64,000 bases of DNA, from the NCBI GenBank assembly GCA_027422505.1, contig JAPQWV010001392.1, forward strand, positions 27,246 through 91,245. Reading direction: 5' to 3'. A program made the translations under genes and the position numbers. Source of the stretch: Craterostigma plantagineum (Eukaryota; Streptophyta; Magnoliopsida; Lamiales; Linderniaceae). Below the pieces are notes generated by a model. It was not told the origin of the DNA. It was given only the letters and a program-made list of their open reading frames with translations, and searched no databases. Position 1 is the stretch's first letter. Every line of letters starts with the position of its first letter. Shown in pieces: positions 36,356-48,863 of the stretch.

Positions 36356-38729
36356 GATTTCAGGCCCCTTTAACAAGTTGGTGTAGGTTTCAGGCCCTTT
36401 TAGTATTTTAAATAGGGAGAAGGACCCATCAAATAGTTACGTTAGGAAAAGGACCAATTCAGGCGGAAAAGACTTGTTTACCCTTATTTTTTGCAGAAAT
36501 TTCATCGAACTTTTTAGACTTAAACCTTCACGTGTTATTAAGTGGTATATAAATCTATTTTAGTGGTATATATTCTGATTGAAGTGGTATTAAAAAAATA
36601 ATCTCTAATACGACGCTGAGACTAAAATCGATTTTCAGTACCACAAACCCTAAAAATTTCCAGCCTTAATTGAGAAAACCCGAAGAATTTTCTACCGAGC
36701 TGAACCCTTAATCGACGAAACCCGACCGATTTCGACACTTCATCGACGAGTCTTGCGATTTCGAAGAAGAATCCCGTCGATCGCCAAGAAAGTGGCCGGA
36801 AGAAGGAGAAGAAAGTTGCTGGGAAGAACAACAGCGTTGAATGATGGCTCTGCTTGTGGTTTGACTGTGTTTAGCACTTTTGGTGTTTTGAATGATGGTT
36901 CTGCTTTTGTTTTTGCGTTTTGAACTAGTTCTATTTTCATATTAACATGTAAATTATACCACTTAATAATATACTGGTAACAATTTATACTCTATTCGTA
37001 ACAAAAAATAAGAACATTTAAGCTCCATGGGCCTATTACCGTCTCATCTATAAAATACCACATCATATGTAAATTATACCACTTAAGTATATTCTGGTAC
37101 CAATTTATACTCCACTCGTAACAGAAAATAGAAACATTCCAGAAGTTTCATGCTCCTCAAACCTGCTTCGTCATATGTATACCATACCAAAACTCATGTA
37201 AGTTATACCACTTCAGCATAGTTTTGTACCACTTCATACTCCATTCATACCAAAAATAAAATATCATTCCAGAAGCTTCATGCTCCGTCAAACATGTTTC
37301 GTCATATTTATACCATGCCAAATCACATGTAAGTTATACCACTTTAGCATCGTTTTGTACCACTTCATACTCCGATCATACCAAAAAAGGATCATTCCAG
37401 AAGCTTCATGCTCCTCAAACATGCTTCTTCATATTTATACCATACCAAAACTCATGTAAGTTATACCACTTTATACTATACTCGTACCAATTTATACGCC
37501 ATTCATAACAGAAAATAAAGAACATTCCAGAAGCTTCATGATCCGTCAATGAATATGGATCAATATTTATACCATACCAAAACACATGTAAATTATACCA
37601 CTTCAGCGTAATCTGGTACCAATTTATATGCCATTCATAACCGAAAATAAAGAACATTCCAGAAGCTTCATATGAATATGGTCTCACCATCTTTATATGA
37701 TACCACATTACATGTAAATTATACCACTAGATAATATGTTATCTGTACCATATTAATGGATCGAATAATTTCGTAAATAAAATTTGTTTTTTTTCGGTTG
37801 TGGAGGAATAAACTATACCACATCACGTGTAAACTGTACCACTTCAACATGATTTAGTACCAATTTATACTCCTTTCATACCAAAATATAAGAACATTCC
37901 AGAAGCTACATGGACCGACAGTGAATATGCCTCTCCATCTTTACATGATACCAAATCGCATGTAAACTATACCACTTCAGCATAATTTCATACCAATTTA
38001 TACTATCCTGGTAACATTACATTTCGAATCGATACCACATTAAGTTGTAGTGATACTAGATAATATATTATCTGTACCATATTAATGATTCGGATAATTT
38101 CGTAAATAAAAGTTGGTCTTTTCGGTGTCGAAGAATAAAAATCATGGAAATATATGATTTGATGTATAATCCACGAAGTTCCTTGATTTTGTTACGCTTT
38201 ATGCAAATATGATGTAAGTAGTCAAGTAATGAGGTTTTGATTATGTGAAATGTATACTAATGCAAATCGTAGACAACTATATTTACATCACATTGATATT
38301 TACCATTATTTACAACAAATGTATCCTAAACAACATTATACGTCAATCATAGAACAAATCTTACGACAATAAACCTTTAATCGTAATCCCGAAACAGTTT
38401 ACCCTAAGATCCGATACTCTAAACCAAAAAACTGGAAACCCTAGCGCATAAACCGCAATCTGTAACACATAAAGTGTTTCTGGTACCACATTATTACAGG
38501 AATATATACTACATAATACCACATCACATGTAAATTATACCACTTCAGCGTATTTTAGTACCAATTTATACTATATTCATAACAAAAAATAAGAACATTC
38601 CAGAAGCTTCATGGGCCGTCAGTGAATATGGTCTCTCCATCTGATACCACATCACATGTAAATTATACCACTGCATGCCACTAATGTACCTAATCTTATC
38701 GAAATTATACCACTTATAACGAACACTCA

Positions 38730-39020
38730 TTTAAATATTTTTTTTTGCGATTTCACTTTCAATTCGTTAATCTTGAGGGACGAACGATTGAGTCACCACT
38801 AAGGCGCGACGCACAAGCTATGGGTCTCTCGAATTTATGATATTAGCTTTAATTTCGACCAAAAATATGCTCGATTTATCTTATTCTCGAATTAATTTCT
38901 AGAAACTATTCCTCACAGATCTTAAGTCTGACGATGTAAATATCATTGAGATCGTCGAATACACATCAAAATTGATTTTATGCCAGTATGTGTAAAAAAT
39001 TTACAATAAATCGATAGTTG
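38730..39020. repeat. Internal duplicated segment, copy 1
   Basis: Shares long runs with 39890-40225, including GACGAACGATTGAGTCAC, GCTATGGGTCTCTCGAATTT and TACACATCAAAATTGATT. It is the only non-repetitive sequence in the 4-kb element and may be a captured fragment of unknown origin. Confidence 0.75.
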
Positions 39021-39889
39021 AAATAGCTTTTCCATTAATACCATTTGCATAACATCTGGAAACCACTTCTTATGGTAGTTATATCACTTTATGCCATTAT
39101 CATACCACTTCTGTACTGTCATAAAACACTAAGTTTTGCAGGAAAAACAACTAACACTTATATGATACCACTTTATGCCATTATTATACCACTTTATGTG
39201 TTTATCATACCACTTTATGCCATTATCATACCACTTCTGGTACCAATTTATACTACACGAAAGTTCCCGACTAAAATAATACTGAGATTCAGCTTTCCCG
39301 CCCAAAACAGCGTGACTTGCTTATTCAGTACCACTTCCTCCCTAACGGGTACCACAACCTGCCACATGAAAAATTTTCCAGTCTGGAATCACTTCTTATG
39401 GTTGTCGTACCACTTTACGCTGTTATCGTACCACATCTTATAATACTGATACCAATTGAGAATAAGTAATAGTTTTTCGTTGCTATACCACTTTATGTAT
39501 CTACCACTTTACGCATCTGTTTTACGACTTCACTCTGTTTCGGTACCGCCTCTTATATAACTAATACCAAATGAGATAAGTAACAGTTAACGTTTTTATA
39601 CCACTTTAAGCCTCTTCTATACCACTTAATGCTTCTCTTGTACCATATATTACAAAAATAATACCAAATGAGAAAAAGTAATATCTCGTACCAGTTCGAG
39701 TAACGTTTCTTATCGTTTCTATACCACGTTACGGCTCTTGTATACCACATCATATAAAATTAATACTAAATTAGAATAATATCTCGTATTAGTTCGAGTA
39801 ATGCTTCTTATCGTAACTATACCACTTTATGCCACTATTGTACCGAAACGTACGGAAACTATACCACTTAAGCTTTTCTGATACCACAT

Positions 39890-40225
39890 AACGAACACTA
39901 ATTTAAATCTTTTTCTCTGGCGATTTCACTTTCAGTTCTTTCATCTTGATGGACGAACGATTGAGTCACACCAAGGCGAGACGTAATTTTCAAGCTATGG
40001 GTCTCTCGAATTTATGCATATTAGGTTTAATTTCGACCAAAAACATGCTCGATTTATCTTATTTGCGTAAATGAATTTCTACAAATTATTCCTCACCGAT
40101 CTTAAATACGACGACGTAAATATCATTGATATCGTCGGTTACACATCAAAATTGATTCTGTGCCCAGTATGCTCGAAAATTTGGGGCAAATCGATCGTCA
40201 AAATAGTTTTTTTGATTGATACCAT
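39890..40225. repeat. Internal duplicated segment, copy 2
   Basis: Partner of 38730-39020. Part of it stays open from 40071 and would read FLTDLKYDDVNIIDIVGYTS, but copy 1 is not open and I recognise no family, so no gene is called. Confidence 0.72.
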
Positions 40226-40425
40226 TGGAATAATATCTGGTAACATAATTACAGCAATTCATACCTCTTTATTGAACACCTACAAGGGGCATTTTCGTCA
40301 AATCATTGTTTAGGTCCTTTATTTTGAATTTAATTTAGACTTGGTCCTTAAACCTATATTTAATGTGAAAGGGGCCTGAACTCAAAAGGAAACTTTCAAT
40401 GGGGCCTGATATAGAAACGCCCCTA

Positions 40426-41219
40426 TTTTCATGTCCCAGGAGAAGTATGTAAAGAACACAGTGTAGAAATCGGGCTAGATACTGCCAAGGTAATGAAAAC
40501 ACCGATGGGTTCAACACAGAAGGTAAGCAAAGATAATGTTGGACAAAATGTTGACCCCACATTGTATCGTTCCATGATAAACCGTCTTTTTATATCTTTC
40601 AGCGAGTAAACCTGATATTATGTATAGTATTTGTGTTTGTGCTAGATATAAGGCTGAGCCAAAAATTTCTCATTTAAGTGTTGTGAAGAGAATATTAAGA
40701 TATGTGAGTGGCTCGTGTAGTTTAGGGTTATGGTTCTCGAAAGATACTAACACGAATCTTGTTAGCGATGCTGATTGGGCAGGTGACGAAGATGACCGCA
40801 AGAGCACAAGTGGCAGCTGTTTCTTCTTAGGTAATAATCTTGTGTCTTGGAATAGTAAGAAACAAAACTGTGTTTCTCTTTCTACGACTGAGTCTGAATA
40901 TGTGGCTGCGGGTAGTTGCTGTACTCAGCTTATATGGTTGAATAGCATGTTAAGTGATTATGGCATAGAGAGTGAGTCTGTGCTCATGTATTGTGACAAT
41001 CTAAGTGCTATCAATATTTCTAAGAATCCTATTCAACATTCGCGTACCAAGCATATAGATAGTAGGCATAATTTTCTGAGAGATATGGTCGAAAAAGAGT
41101 TAGTTAGAAGAGAGCATATAGATAATAAGCATCAATTAGCTGATATATTTAAGAAAGCACTAGATTTTGAAAGGTTTTCAAACCTCAAAAAGTCTATAGG
41201 TATGCATCAGTTTGACTGA
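40426..41219 (+). pseudogene. Copia RT end and RNase H (Sirevirus-like)
   Basis: Continuation of pol after the 4-kb insert. It reads MSQEKYVKNTV, DTAKVMKTPMGST, then a 199-codon frame from 40620 with RNase H: VKRILRYVSGSCSLGLWFSK, DADWAGDEDDRKSTSGSCFF, NCVSLSTTESEYVAAGSCCT, VLMYCDNLSAINISKNPIQH and the closing ADIFKKALDFERFSNLKK. The stop at 41217-41219 ends pol. This end is much better preserved than the integrase. Confidence 0.85.
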
Positions 41220-43405
41220 ATGTTGGTCCAACATTTGGATCAACATAGCATATGTCGAACTTGATGGTTACTACTTTGATGTTTGTTTTAATGTTCTCTC
41301 TGTTATTCTGTGAAATGATTTGAGTGACCTAGACCGTTCCCTGAAATGACCCTCTTCCTAAAAAAAATTGCTCGTGATTTTTTTTTTAAGATACAGGTTC
41401 AGGTAATAAGCTTTCCTAGGTACACGACATTCGCGGTGACGAGGTATTCTTTGCGACAAAAATCCTAACCTTGATGACAAGGAACTTATAAGGGCTGTGC
41501 ATAATACGACAATCTATAACTGAGGTGAGTAGGGCAGAAAATGAAAGGGAATTGAGTTTAGGGTATTGAACAGAAAATTCTGGAATTTCAGAGTAGAATG
41601 TTGAGTCTTATGTTGGGGCAACATTTAGTGCTGTCAATATGGCCCGCGGCCCGCGGGCCCGCCCGCCCGCCCCGCCCCGCCTAAAGGGCGGGTTGGGCTT
41701 CACTATTTTTGGCCCGTCAGGGGGCGGGCCTCGGCGGGCCAGCCCGCACGGGCGCAGGCTTTGGCGGGGCGGGGCGGGCTAGCCCGCGGGCCGGCCCGCC
41801 AATCTCTTAATTATATATATTATATAAATATATATTATATAGATAATAAATATATAATTAATTAGGTAATGTAATTAATGATTCATTAACTATATGTAAT
41901 TAATACCATATTTATTATCAACCATATAATTAATAGCATACTTATCCATAATTTTTAATAAATACCATAATTAATAAAAAATTATTAGTAAATAAAATAT
42001 TAAACATAAAACAAAAAATAGGCCAGGCCCGCCCGCTGCGGGGCGGGGCGGTCCCCATTCTGGCGGGCCAGCCCGCCCCGCCCCGCCAGATGGCGGGCTT
42101 TGGCGGGCGGCGGGCCGGCCCGGCTCGCTCCGCCAAATTGACAGTACTAGCAACATTATGACTGTAAGTTTGATCATGCTATATTCTTTTTTGTGTTTCG
42201 TTTATGTGCTTTACTTTTAAGGATTGCATGTGTCTAGTATCTATACTCTCAGATTGCATTAGTATCTATCAAAGAACAGCCTGCTACACTTGTCTCATGT
42301 GCTCATCAACGTCGTCTAATCGGTTAGTATCGCTCGCTCCTACTATGATTTTTGACTTGGTATGTTTCGCTGAATCATGACTTGCTCCTGATATTTTTCG
42401 CACGCGAGAATTCTCTTGGAGTGTTAGAATTGTTTTTTGACTTGGCTCGATATCTTCCACTTTCAAAAATCCTATTTCATAATATAGGCAATTTCTGGAA
42501 ATTCGGGACATTCTTTCAGACCTTTATAGATTTCAAGATTTATACGGTTCTGCTTCGATATTTTTAATCTTGAATGTCTATTGCGAACTCGCCCAATTTT
42601 GAGTCTGAGAATGTTGAACCAGATGTTGGCTCCACATCCCACCCTCTTCTGATTTTACGAAATTTTCTCGTCACAGGTCCTTTCCCGTCCATCGATGCTG
42701 GTTCGCTTCCTATGTGAAGAAAGTTCCGCTTATCATCTTTGTTTGACTGAATGGATCCCGAAAGAGTTGATGGATTGATTCTATCTCCTACCTCCAACGG
42801 GAAAACGTAGTGACTCTCCGGTGATAGGCGCCCAAGCCTCTAAAAGTTTCGTGCTTTATAGGTTTTACGAATAGATCATGTCCTCAACATCTCACCTGGA
42901 GAAATTCTCCGAGGTTTACCTTTTCCGAAAAGGGGAGAGAAGATGGTGCTAATCAAGGTGGTGCAACTTTTGCTGGTTGTGCTAAGAGAACTTCGATAGG
43001 GGGAGCTAGAACTGAAACAGAAAGAAGCTAAAGACTCCGTTGAGTATTTGAATTTCTTATCCTTATCAACTTTTGCGTGCCTGCTAAAGTTGTATACTTT
43101 TGTGCATGTTGATTTGGTTCCCTAATATGATTGCATGTCGAACGTTTGTGTTGGCAGATTTCCCCTAAAGAACCTTGGACAGGTTTGTACTAATTTCTAG
43201 TACTTTGTTATTTTTACTCTAACCATATTTGATTTGTTTTTGGTTGAGTATATTTTTGCCTTCAGGGGGAGTTTTGGAACGTCAAATTAAGGGGGAGATT
43301 TTTTCCTTCCCAAAAAGGGGGAGATGATGCAGAAGAAGAAGCCAGGACGGACTAAGCTAAGTGGATGTGCATGAGTTTTGGGAAGAAAGACAAATAGGGG
43401 GAGAT
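41220..43405 (+). other. Long 3' non-coding region with repeated polypurine tracts
   Basis: 2.2 kb between the pol stop and the 3' LTR, including the hAT MITE at 41626-42149. No supported ORF. AGGGGGAG-type tracts occur at 42998-43005, 43264-43271, 43289-43298, 43313-43324 and, next to the LTR, 43395-43404. Multiple polypurine tracts are a described feature of Sirevirus genomes. Confidence 0.8.
41626..42149. mobile_element. GC-rich hAT MITE, copy B
   Basis: 524 bp bounded by an exact 8-bp duplication, GCAACATT (41618-41625 and 42150-42157). Termini are TAGTGCTGTCAATATGGCCC and, inverted from the right, TAGTACTGTCAATTTGGCGG. The ends are packed with GGCGGGCC units around an AT-rich core, the same structure as copy A at 18781. 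No coding capacity. Confidence 0.92.
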
Positions 43406-43830
43406 TGTTAATGTCGAAGACATGATCGAAGATATGAAAAGATGTTGTATTCCTTCCCCAAAACAAGTAATACAGTTACCAACAATAGAAGATATGAAGA
43501 TCATATCAATTGGAGATTGCACCTACCATAAATAGAAGGTATGAGATCACTCAAGAACTTAAGAAGAATCGAACTCAAATATTTACTATATTTGGGGAGA
43601 TCTTCGAGGAGATATGTTAGGAGATTCTTAAGATTTCTTTTACCAATTCAAGAGGAAGCCGAGACTTATAAATATAAGGAGGATTTCGAGCTGCCATTGA
43701 GAGCCTTGAACGATTTAGATACACAATTTGCGAGCTACGACGAGCGAAACACACGAGACTTTGAGCGAACGAGATCTGAAAAGAACGAGAGAGCGTTCAT
43801 TAACCTTTAGTTCCCTATCAGTTGATAACA
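43406..43830 (+). repeat. 3' LTR of the Sirevirus-like element
   Basis: 425 bp from TGTTAATGTCGAAGAC, directly after AATAGGGGGAGAT, to GTTGATAACA. It contains a TATA-like ACTTATAAATATAAGG near 43663. It ends within the RNase H region of the copia on the other strand, showing that this element integrated there. Confidence 0.85.
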
Positions 43831-44598
43831 TTAAGCCTAATCCAAGCCCTCCCTTTTAAGTATCTTAATAACCTATAAGCTGCATCAAGATGGACATGCC
43901 TGGGCTTATGCATATATTGACTAAGGATTTGCACAGCATATCCTCTATTTGGTCTAGTAATACACAAGTACAACATCTTACCAACCAGCCTTTGAAAGCT
44001 GGGGACATCATGAAGGACAGGTTCATCAAGTTTGAATTTCTCTCTGATCACTTTTCTATTCTGCTCCATAGGTGTTCTGACAGGTTTACAATATGCCGTA
44101 TCTGTTTAATCCAAAAGATCAATAACATATTTCCTTTGATTCAAATAGATACCCTCATTGGACCTTGCAACCTCGATACCAAGGAAATACTTCATTTCCC
44201 CCGGTCCTTCATAAGGAAAGTATCATTAAGGTATCTTTTACAATCTTCTATCATCAACACATCATTTCCAGTAATCAATATAGCATCAACATAAACTAGT
44301 AATATCATGAACTTTTCTTCATTCTGCTTAGTGAATAAAGAATAGTCATCTTTGGACTGAATAAAACCAAACCTACTGATGACTTGGATGAATTTATGGT
44401 CCACTGTCTCGAGGCCTGTTTCAATGCACAGAGTGCCTTCTCAAGCTTACAGACTTGATGCTTTCTCTTTTCTGGAATATGAAAACATGCAGGGACTTCC
44501 ATATAAAATTCTTCTTTCAAGTCTCCTCGAAGAAAAGCTTTAGTAACATCCATTTGAAACACGGGCCAATTAAATATTGCAACTAGAGAGAGGACTGT
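43831..44598 (-). pseudogene. Copia 3 RT, C-terminal part
   Basis: Carries VAIFNWPVFQMDVTKAFLRG, EKRKHQVCKLEKALCALKQA, FMILLVYVDAILITGND (reading Y-V-D-A where Y-V-D-D is needed) and, in another frame, FQRLVGKMLYLCITRPNRGY and LDAAYRLLRYLKG at the truncated end. The loss of the second Asp and the frame breaks mark an inactive RT. It continues at 47431 beyond the solo LTR. Confidence 0.83.
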
Positions 44599-47430
44599 CG
44601 TAATACCCGAGTCCCGTGAGTAAGATGGCCAATAAATTTGCATGCATATTATGTGTTTATATAACTGCATATTTAGTATTTATTTAATTTTGTGCTTATG
44701 TGATATCTAACATTATTGGTAAGTTAGATGTGAAGCTTGAGAAATTTTGAAAAGAGAATTTCGAAATATTATAAGTTCGAAACTTAGGGTTTCTTTTTGG
44801 ATAATTTCGAAATTGTAGGATGTTGAGGAATAGGGAAACTCGAAAGAAGGAACTCGAAATAGAGATTGGGAGGATTTGAAATTTTATATCGAAATCTTAG
44901 GAATCTAATTTGAGGATTTCTAGATTTTGTATCGAAATCTTAAGAATTTCGAAATCCAATCTCGAAATTTAGAAATGGAATTTGAACTAGAAACTCGAAA
45001 TGAGTTGTACTCATCTCGAAATTGTGTATCGAAATCTTAAGATGTGTGGAAATAAGAAATCTCGAAATTTAGGTTATGGATCTCGAAATGTTATGGAAGA
45101 AATTTTGAAATGATGTCGAGATTTCAAAGATAGATCTCGAGATTTTATTAATAAAGAATAACTAACGCAAGGCATAAAATATTAACAGGTGGCTTGAGAT
45201 AGTATTAGGTAAACATTATAATTTAGAAACTAATACATAATAAGTATGAGAAGAAAAATCCAAAGTTTTAAAAAAGCTAAAGGCAAAATACAAAATCAAT
45301 TAAGATTAAAGAAATGACAATAATGAGGATTTGAGATATGAACGTAGAGGAGAACATCTCATTATCATTTACAAAGATTTGGGTGGAGTGAGAGGAGAGA
45401 AAAACTTGGCACGAAGTTCACAAGTAAGGTATGGAATTTACTAAGATATTTACGTTTTGAGTTAGGGTTTGATATATATTAAGGTTATTAGGCATGAAAT
45501 GATTTAGGGGTTCTTGTTTTCATGAGGTTTTGAGTTATTAACGAGTTGAACATGTTTTCAAAAGTTCTTATGTTCTAGATAATTAAGATTTTGATCGAAA
45601 GACTTTAAGAGTTTAGGAAGTAATAGTGTTTATGATTCGGGAAGATTAGGGTTTGTTTAATGTCGAAATGAAGATTTAAATAGGATCTCGAAGAGGATGT
45701 CGGGATGTTTGTGTGAAGTTGTTTTGAGTTCTATAAATATCGAAAGAAAATCTCGAGGAGGATTTCGAAATGTTCGTGAGATGAAGTTTCAAAGTTTGTT
45801 TATGAATTGTGGAAGAGAATCTCGAAGTGAATGTCGAAGTATTTATGTGAGGTGTCTTGAAATTTTTTAGGAAACTCGGGCTTAATTCGAAATTTTGTTT
45901 CGCAATCTTTAAGAATCTCGACATGAGATATCGAGATAAGTTTTTAAGAATGTTGAAACAGGATCTCGACATTGTTGTGAAGTTGTTTCGAGTTTTATGA
46001 ATATTGAAAGAGCATTCGAGGAGGATGTCGAAGTGTTTAGATGAGATAGTGTCGAGATTGTTATAAATGTCGAAGAGGATCTCGAGATTCATAATGAGAT
46101 TTATCAACTTCATGTCGAGATCTATGCTGAATTATATTACGAGACTTTGTCTCATTTAAATCTCGAAGCCTTACAACTCGAAGCTTTACAATATATTATG
46201 TTGAGATTTAAATTATTATGCAACTCAAGATTCTTGTAAATTTCAATGTGGTACTTTTAATTCATGTCAAATTTGGAATTTTAGGGTTTCAAAATTTATA
46301 AGTCGAAACTAGGATTTTCAAATTAAGCCAATTTTATGGAATTATAACTAAATTAACGAACTCTAATTTTATATGTTTCTATAATTAGGTTCGAAGGTTA
46401 ATTTGACCGTACGATAAGCTAAGGATACCAGGTAAGTGGGAATTTCACCTACAACACATAAATTGATTGTTTGATATGTGTCATGTTACGTGACTAATTG
46501 CTTCGGTGAATACGTGCAATGTGAATTATCTGTTATATGTTATTTGTTTGAAATTATTATTATTTGTCGCATTATTCATGAAGCATAAGCATATGCACGC
46601 ACGATGTGTATTTAGTATTCTTAAGAATGAGCATGCATTGTACTAGCAGAGTTATAGTTGTTGTAGATAAATAGAAATATAGCTACTTCTACAAAAGCAC
46701 CATGACGGGATGTAAACCGTCGAATGTATGTACCTAAATTATTTAGGTGCTGGGAAGGCACATGGTATAACCAGAGTGCCAAGAAAAGTGGACAGATAGA
46801 GGGGCGACCTGGTGATGGTAAGACTGGAGATAAATCCTAGTTTGATCCGAGCCAGAGTGGGCCGAATATCGTATTTTTATCCGTAAAGGATTTGAGCTCA
46901 TATTATGATGGTGCGCGTAGCAAGTTAGCTAAGGGCCCTGAGAAAAATAAGGAATATAAGGAAAATGAGAAAATGATAGAAAAGAGTAAAGAATAAGAAT
47001 GTCATAATGAGTATTAGAAAGCATTGGCGTGGATGCTTTTGCTATTTTGGCACGTGCATACATGCATATTTCCACTTACTGAGCTTTATAGCTCATCCCA
47101 TATTTTATGTGTTGTAGACGCAGCGAACACGGTATGTGAACGCTTAGATAGCGAGGCTGGACCTTCTGGAACTTCCGGTGACTTTTGAGGGTGGTCTGTA
47201 CATGGATGCGACCTGTCTGGCGGGTGTTATGTTAATTACGTTGTGCTTTTGTAAAATACGTTTGTATCGTATGTAAAATTTGAACAATGTTTGTATTGTA
47301 AAATAGTAGTGTGTGGTGTGCTTTGTAAAATCGAAAAATTCTATCGGTGTTTCATATGTAATATATTTTATATTCTATTTAGTCACGTAAGTTAGCGTAA
47401 GAAAATAGTAGTAGATGGCGGGGCGTCACA
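44599..47430 (+). repeat. Solo chromovirus-type LTR (copy 1)
   Basis: 2832 bp inserted in the copia 3 RT between RLVAKGYTQREG.. and ..VLSLVAIFNWPVF. It is bounded by ACTGT at 44594-44598 and 47431-47435. It begins CGTAATACCCGAG (TG expected) and ends GGGGCGTCACA. There is no internal domain and no primer or polypurine site, so it is most simply a solo LTR left by LTR-LTR recombination. From 44740 to 46150 it is full of TCTCGAAAT-type motifs. It is homologous, in inverse orientation, to 18494-21507. Confidence 0.83.
44740..46150. repeat. Island of TCTCGAAAT-type motifs in the solo LTR
   Basis: Dozens of variants of ATCTCGAAAT, TTTCGAAAT and ATGTCGAAG at irregular spacing over 1.4 kb. Flanking LTR sequence is shared with 18494-21507, where the corresponding island uses TTCGCGAA-type motifs. 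Confidence 0.75.
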
Positions 47431-48863
47431 ACTGTTCTTATAGTAACATGTGTAACCACGTGTGAGATAGTTTCACTAAAGCAATCCCTTCTCTCTGTGT
47501 GTAACCCTTAGCAACCAATCTACCTTTATACCTTTCAATATCACTATGTGATCTATACTTTATTGCATATACCCATCTACAACCTACAACAATTTTCCCT
47601 GTAGGAAGATCAACTAACTTCCTAGTACCATTTGACTCTAATGCTTTTATTTCAGAATTCATAGCTTCCAACCATCTTTTATCTGTTCTGGCCTCTTCAC
47701 ATGACTTTGGGATGTAACCTTTTGAGGTAGCTGTTAAGTAAACCTTATATCTAGGACTGAATTTGTCATATTGAACAGCCCTTGATAATGGATACTTAGC
47801 AGAGTCACCAGTATTTACATTGGAGACATAGGATGATATAAATTCTGTATGCCAATAAGGTGGTTTAGTAACCACTTCAGGATGTTGTACTGAGGTTGTA
47901 TCTGTATTATTCATCTCCGTCTCTGTGATTCCATGTATCATGTGTAGCATCTTCAGGTGTTTGAGGTTGCGGTTGATCGGCAACCACACTATCACATGGT
48001 TGCTGGTATGTTGTAATAAGGTCATCATAATAACCTTGATCATCTTTGTGGTGAATCTCTCCCTTTCAATGTTAGTAGCATTCAAAGTAAAAGGATAAAT
48101 ATTCTAAAAAAATATAACATCTCTGGAAATAATGAAGCCTTCAGAATCTAAATCCAGCAATTTATATCCCTTTTGAGTGACAGAGTAACCCATAATCACA
48201 CAAGGTTTAGACCTATGTTGGAATTTGTCCCTCTGTGTGAGTACCTTAGCAAAGCTCAGACAACCAAAGACCTTAAAGTGAGAGTATGTAGCTTCCTACC
48301 AAAAAGTACCTCAAATGGAGTCTTCCCTTCTAGAGTTGGAGTAGGGGTTCTGTTTATGATGTATACTGCCGTTTTTATGCACTCACACCAAAACTTAATA
48401 GAAACATTAGAGTGAAATTTGAGAGCTCTTGCAACATCAAGGATGCGCCTATGCTTCCTTTCAACAATGCCATTTTGTTGTGTTGTGTAAGCACATGAGC
48501 TTTGATTCCCTTTGCGGCTAATAAAGTATGACATTCATGTGAGAAAAAACTTGCTTGCATTATCAATTTTCACAACCTTTTTATCCTAGTACTAAACTGA
48601 TTTTCTGTATAGGCCAAACAATCTTTCAAGATCATAACAACTTCTGATTTGCCCTTTAATAAGAAGACCCAAATAGCTCTAGAACAATCAGCTACTATGG
48701 TCAAGAAATATTTCTCATTGTTATATGTCAGTTCTCTATAGGGACCCCAAATATCAATGTGAATAAGATAAAAAAACAAAATCATCAGTCTTATTTCTGA
48801 CAGGGAACTTAGATCTAGCATGCTTGGCCAATGGACAAATAGTACATTAATTAGATGAGTCAT
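47431..48863 (-). pseudogene. Copia 3 integrase and RT N-terminal part
   Basis: Integrase pieces read THLINVLFVHWPSMLDLSSL (remnant of the zinc region), YLIHIDIWGPYRELTYNNEK with the first Asp, and the later core QNGIVERKHRRILDVARAL with the Glu, followed by CIKTAVYIINRTPTPTLEGK. The linker follows, then RT sequence KRWLEAMNSEIKALESNGTR, GCRWVYAIKYRSHSDIERYK and GRLVAKGYTQREGI up to the insertion junction. Frames change several times (for example near 48.57 and 48.26 kb). Confidence 0.82.

Larger units (their letters stand above)
36356..40422. mobile_element. 4-kb non-autonomous element rich in ATACCACTT repeats
   Basis: The insert splits the Sirevirus RT after NDG; the host frame resumes at IFMSQEKYV. 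CTA flanks both sides (36353-36355 and 40423-40425), a possible 3-bp target duplication. The ends form an imperfect inverted repeat (TTTCAGGCCCCTTT on the left; ATATCAGGCCCCATT inverted from the right) with nested AGGTTTCAGGCCC and AAGGACC phrases. The body is non-coding and filled with ACCACTT/TATACCA units. It also contains a direct duplication (38730-39020 and 39890-40225). Superfamily unresolved. Confidence 0.72.
33882..43830 (+). mobile_element. Sirevirus-like copia retrotransposon, 5'-truncated, with two insertions
   Basis: A plus-strand copia element begins abruptly next to the Tekay-like LTR, inside the end of gag/protease, and ends in a complete 3' LTR (43406-43830). Pol order is protease, integrase, RT, RNase H. 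A long non-coding stretch with repeated polypurine tracts lies between pol and the LTR, a hallmark described for Sireviruses. Pol carries many stops and is interrupted by a 4-kb element (36356-40422); the 3' region contains a hAT MITE (41626-42149). The 5' LTR, primer site and most of gag are absent. Confidence 0.83.

Noticed and set aside
37415..37708. Minus-strand ORF with repeated WYxINxY and EASGMFFIF units
   Set aside because: Direct translation of the TATACCACTT repeat array; not a repeat protein gene.
40071..40313. 80-codon ORF inside the 4-kb element
   Set aside because: The duplicated counterpart at 38.9 kb is not open and I recognise no domain; noted only as a possible captured fragment.
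36353..40425. CTA flanks taken as proof of a CACTA or PIF-type transposon
   Set aside because: Three bases match easily by chance and the ends do not begin CACTA; superfamily left open.
45676..46113. 145-codon minus-strand ORF in the solo LTR
   Set aside because: Composed of the TCTCGAAAT-type motif translated repeatedly; no homology signature.
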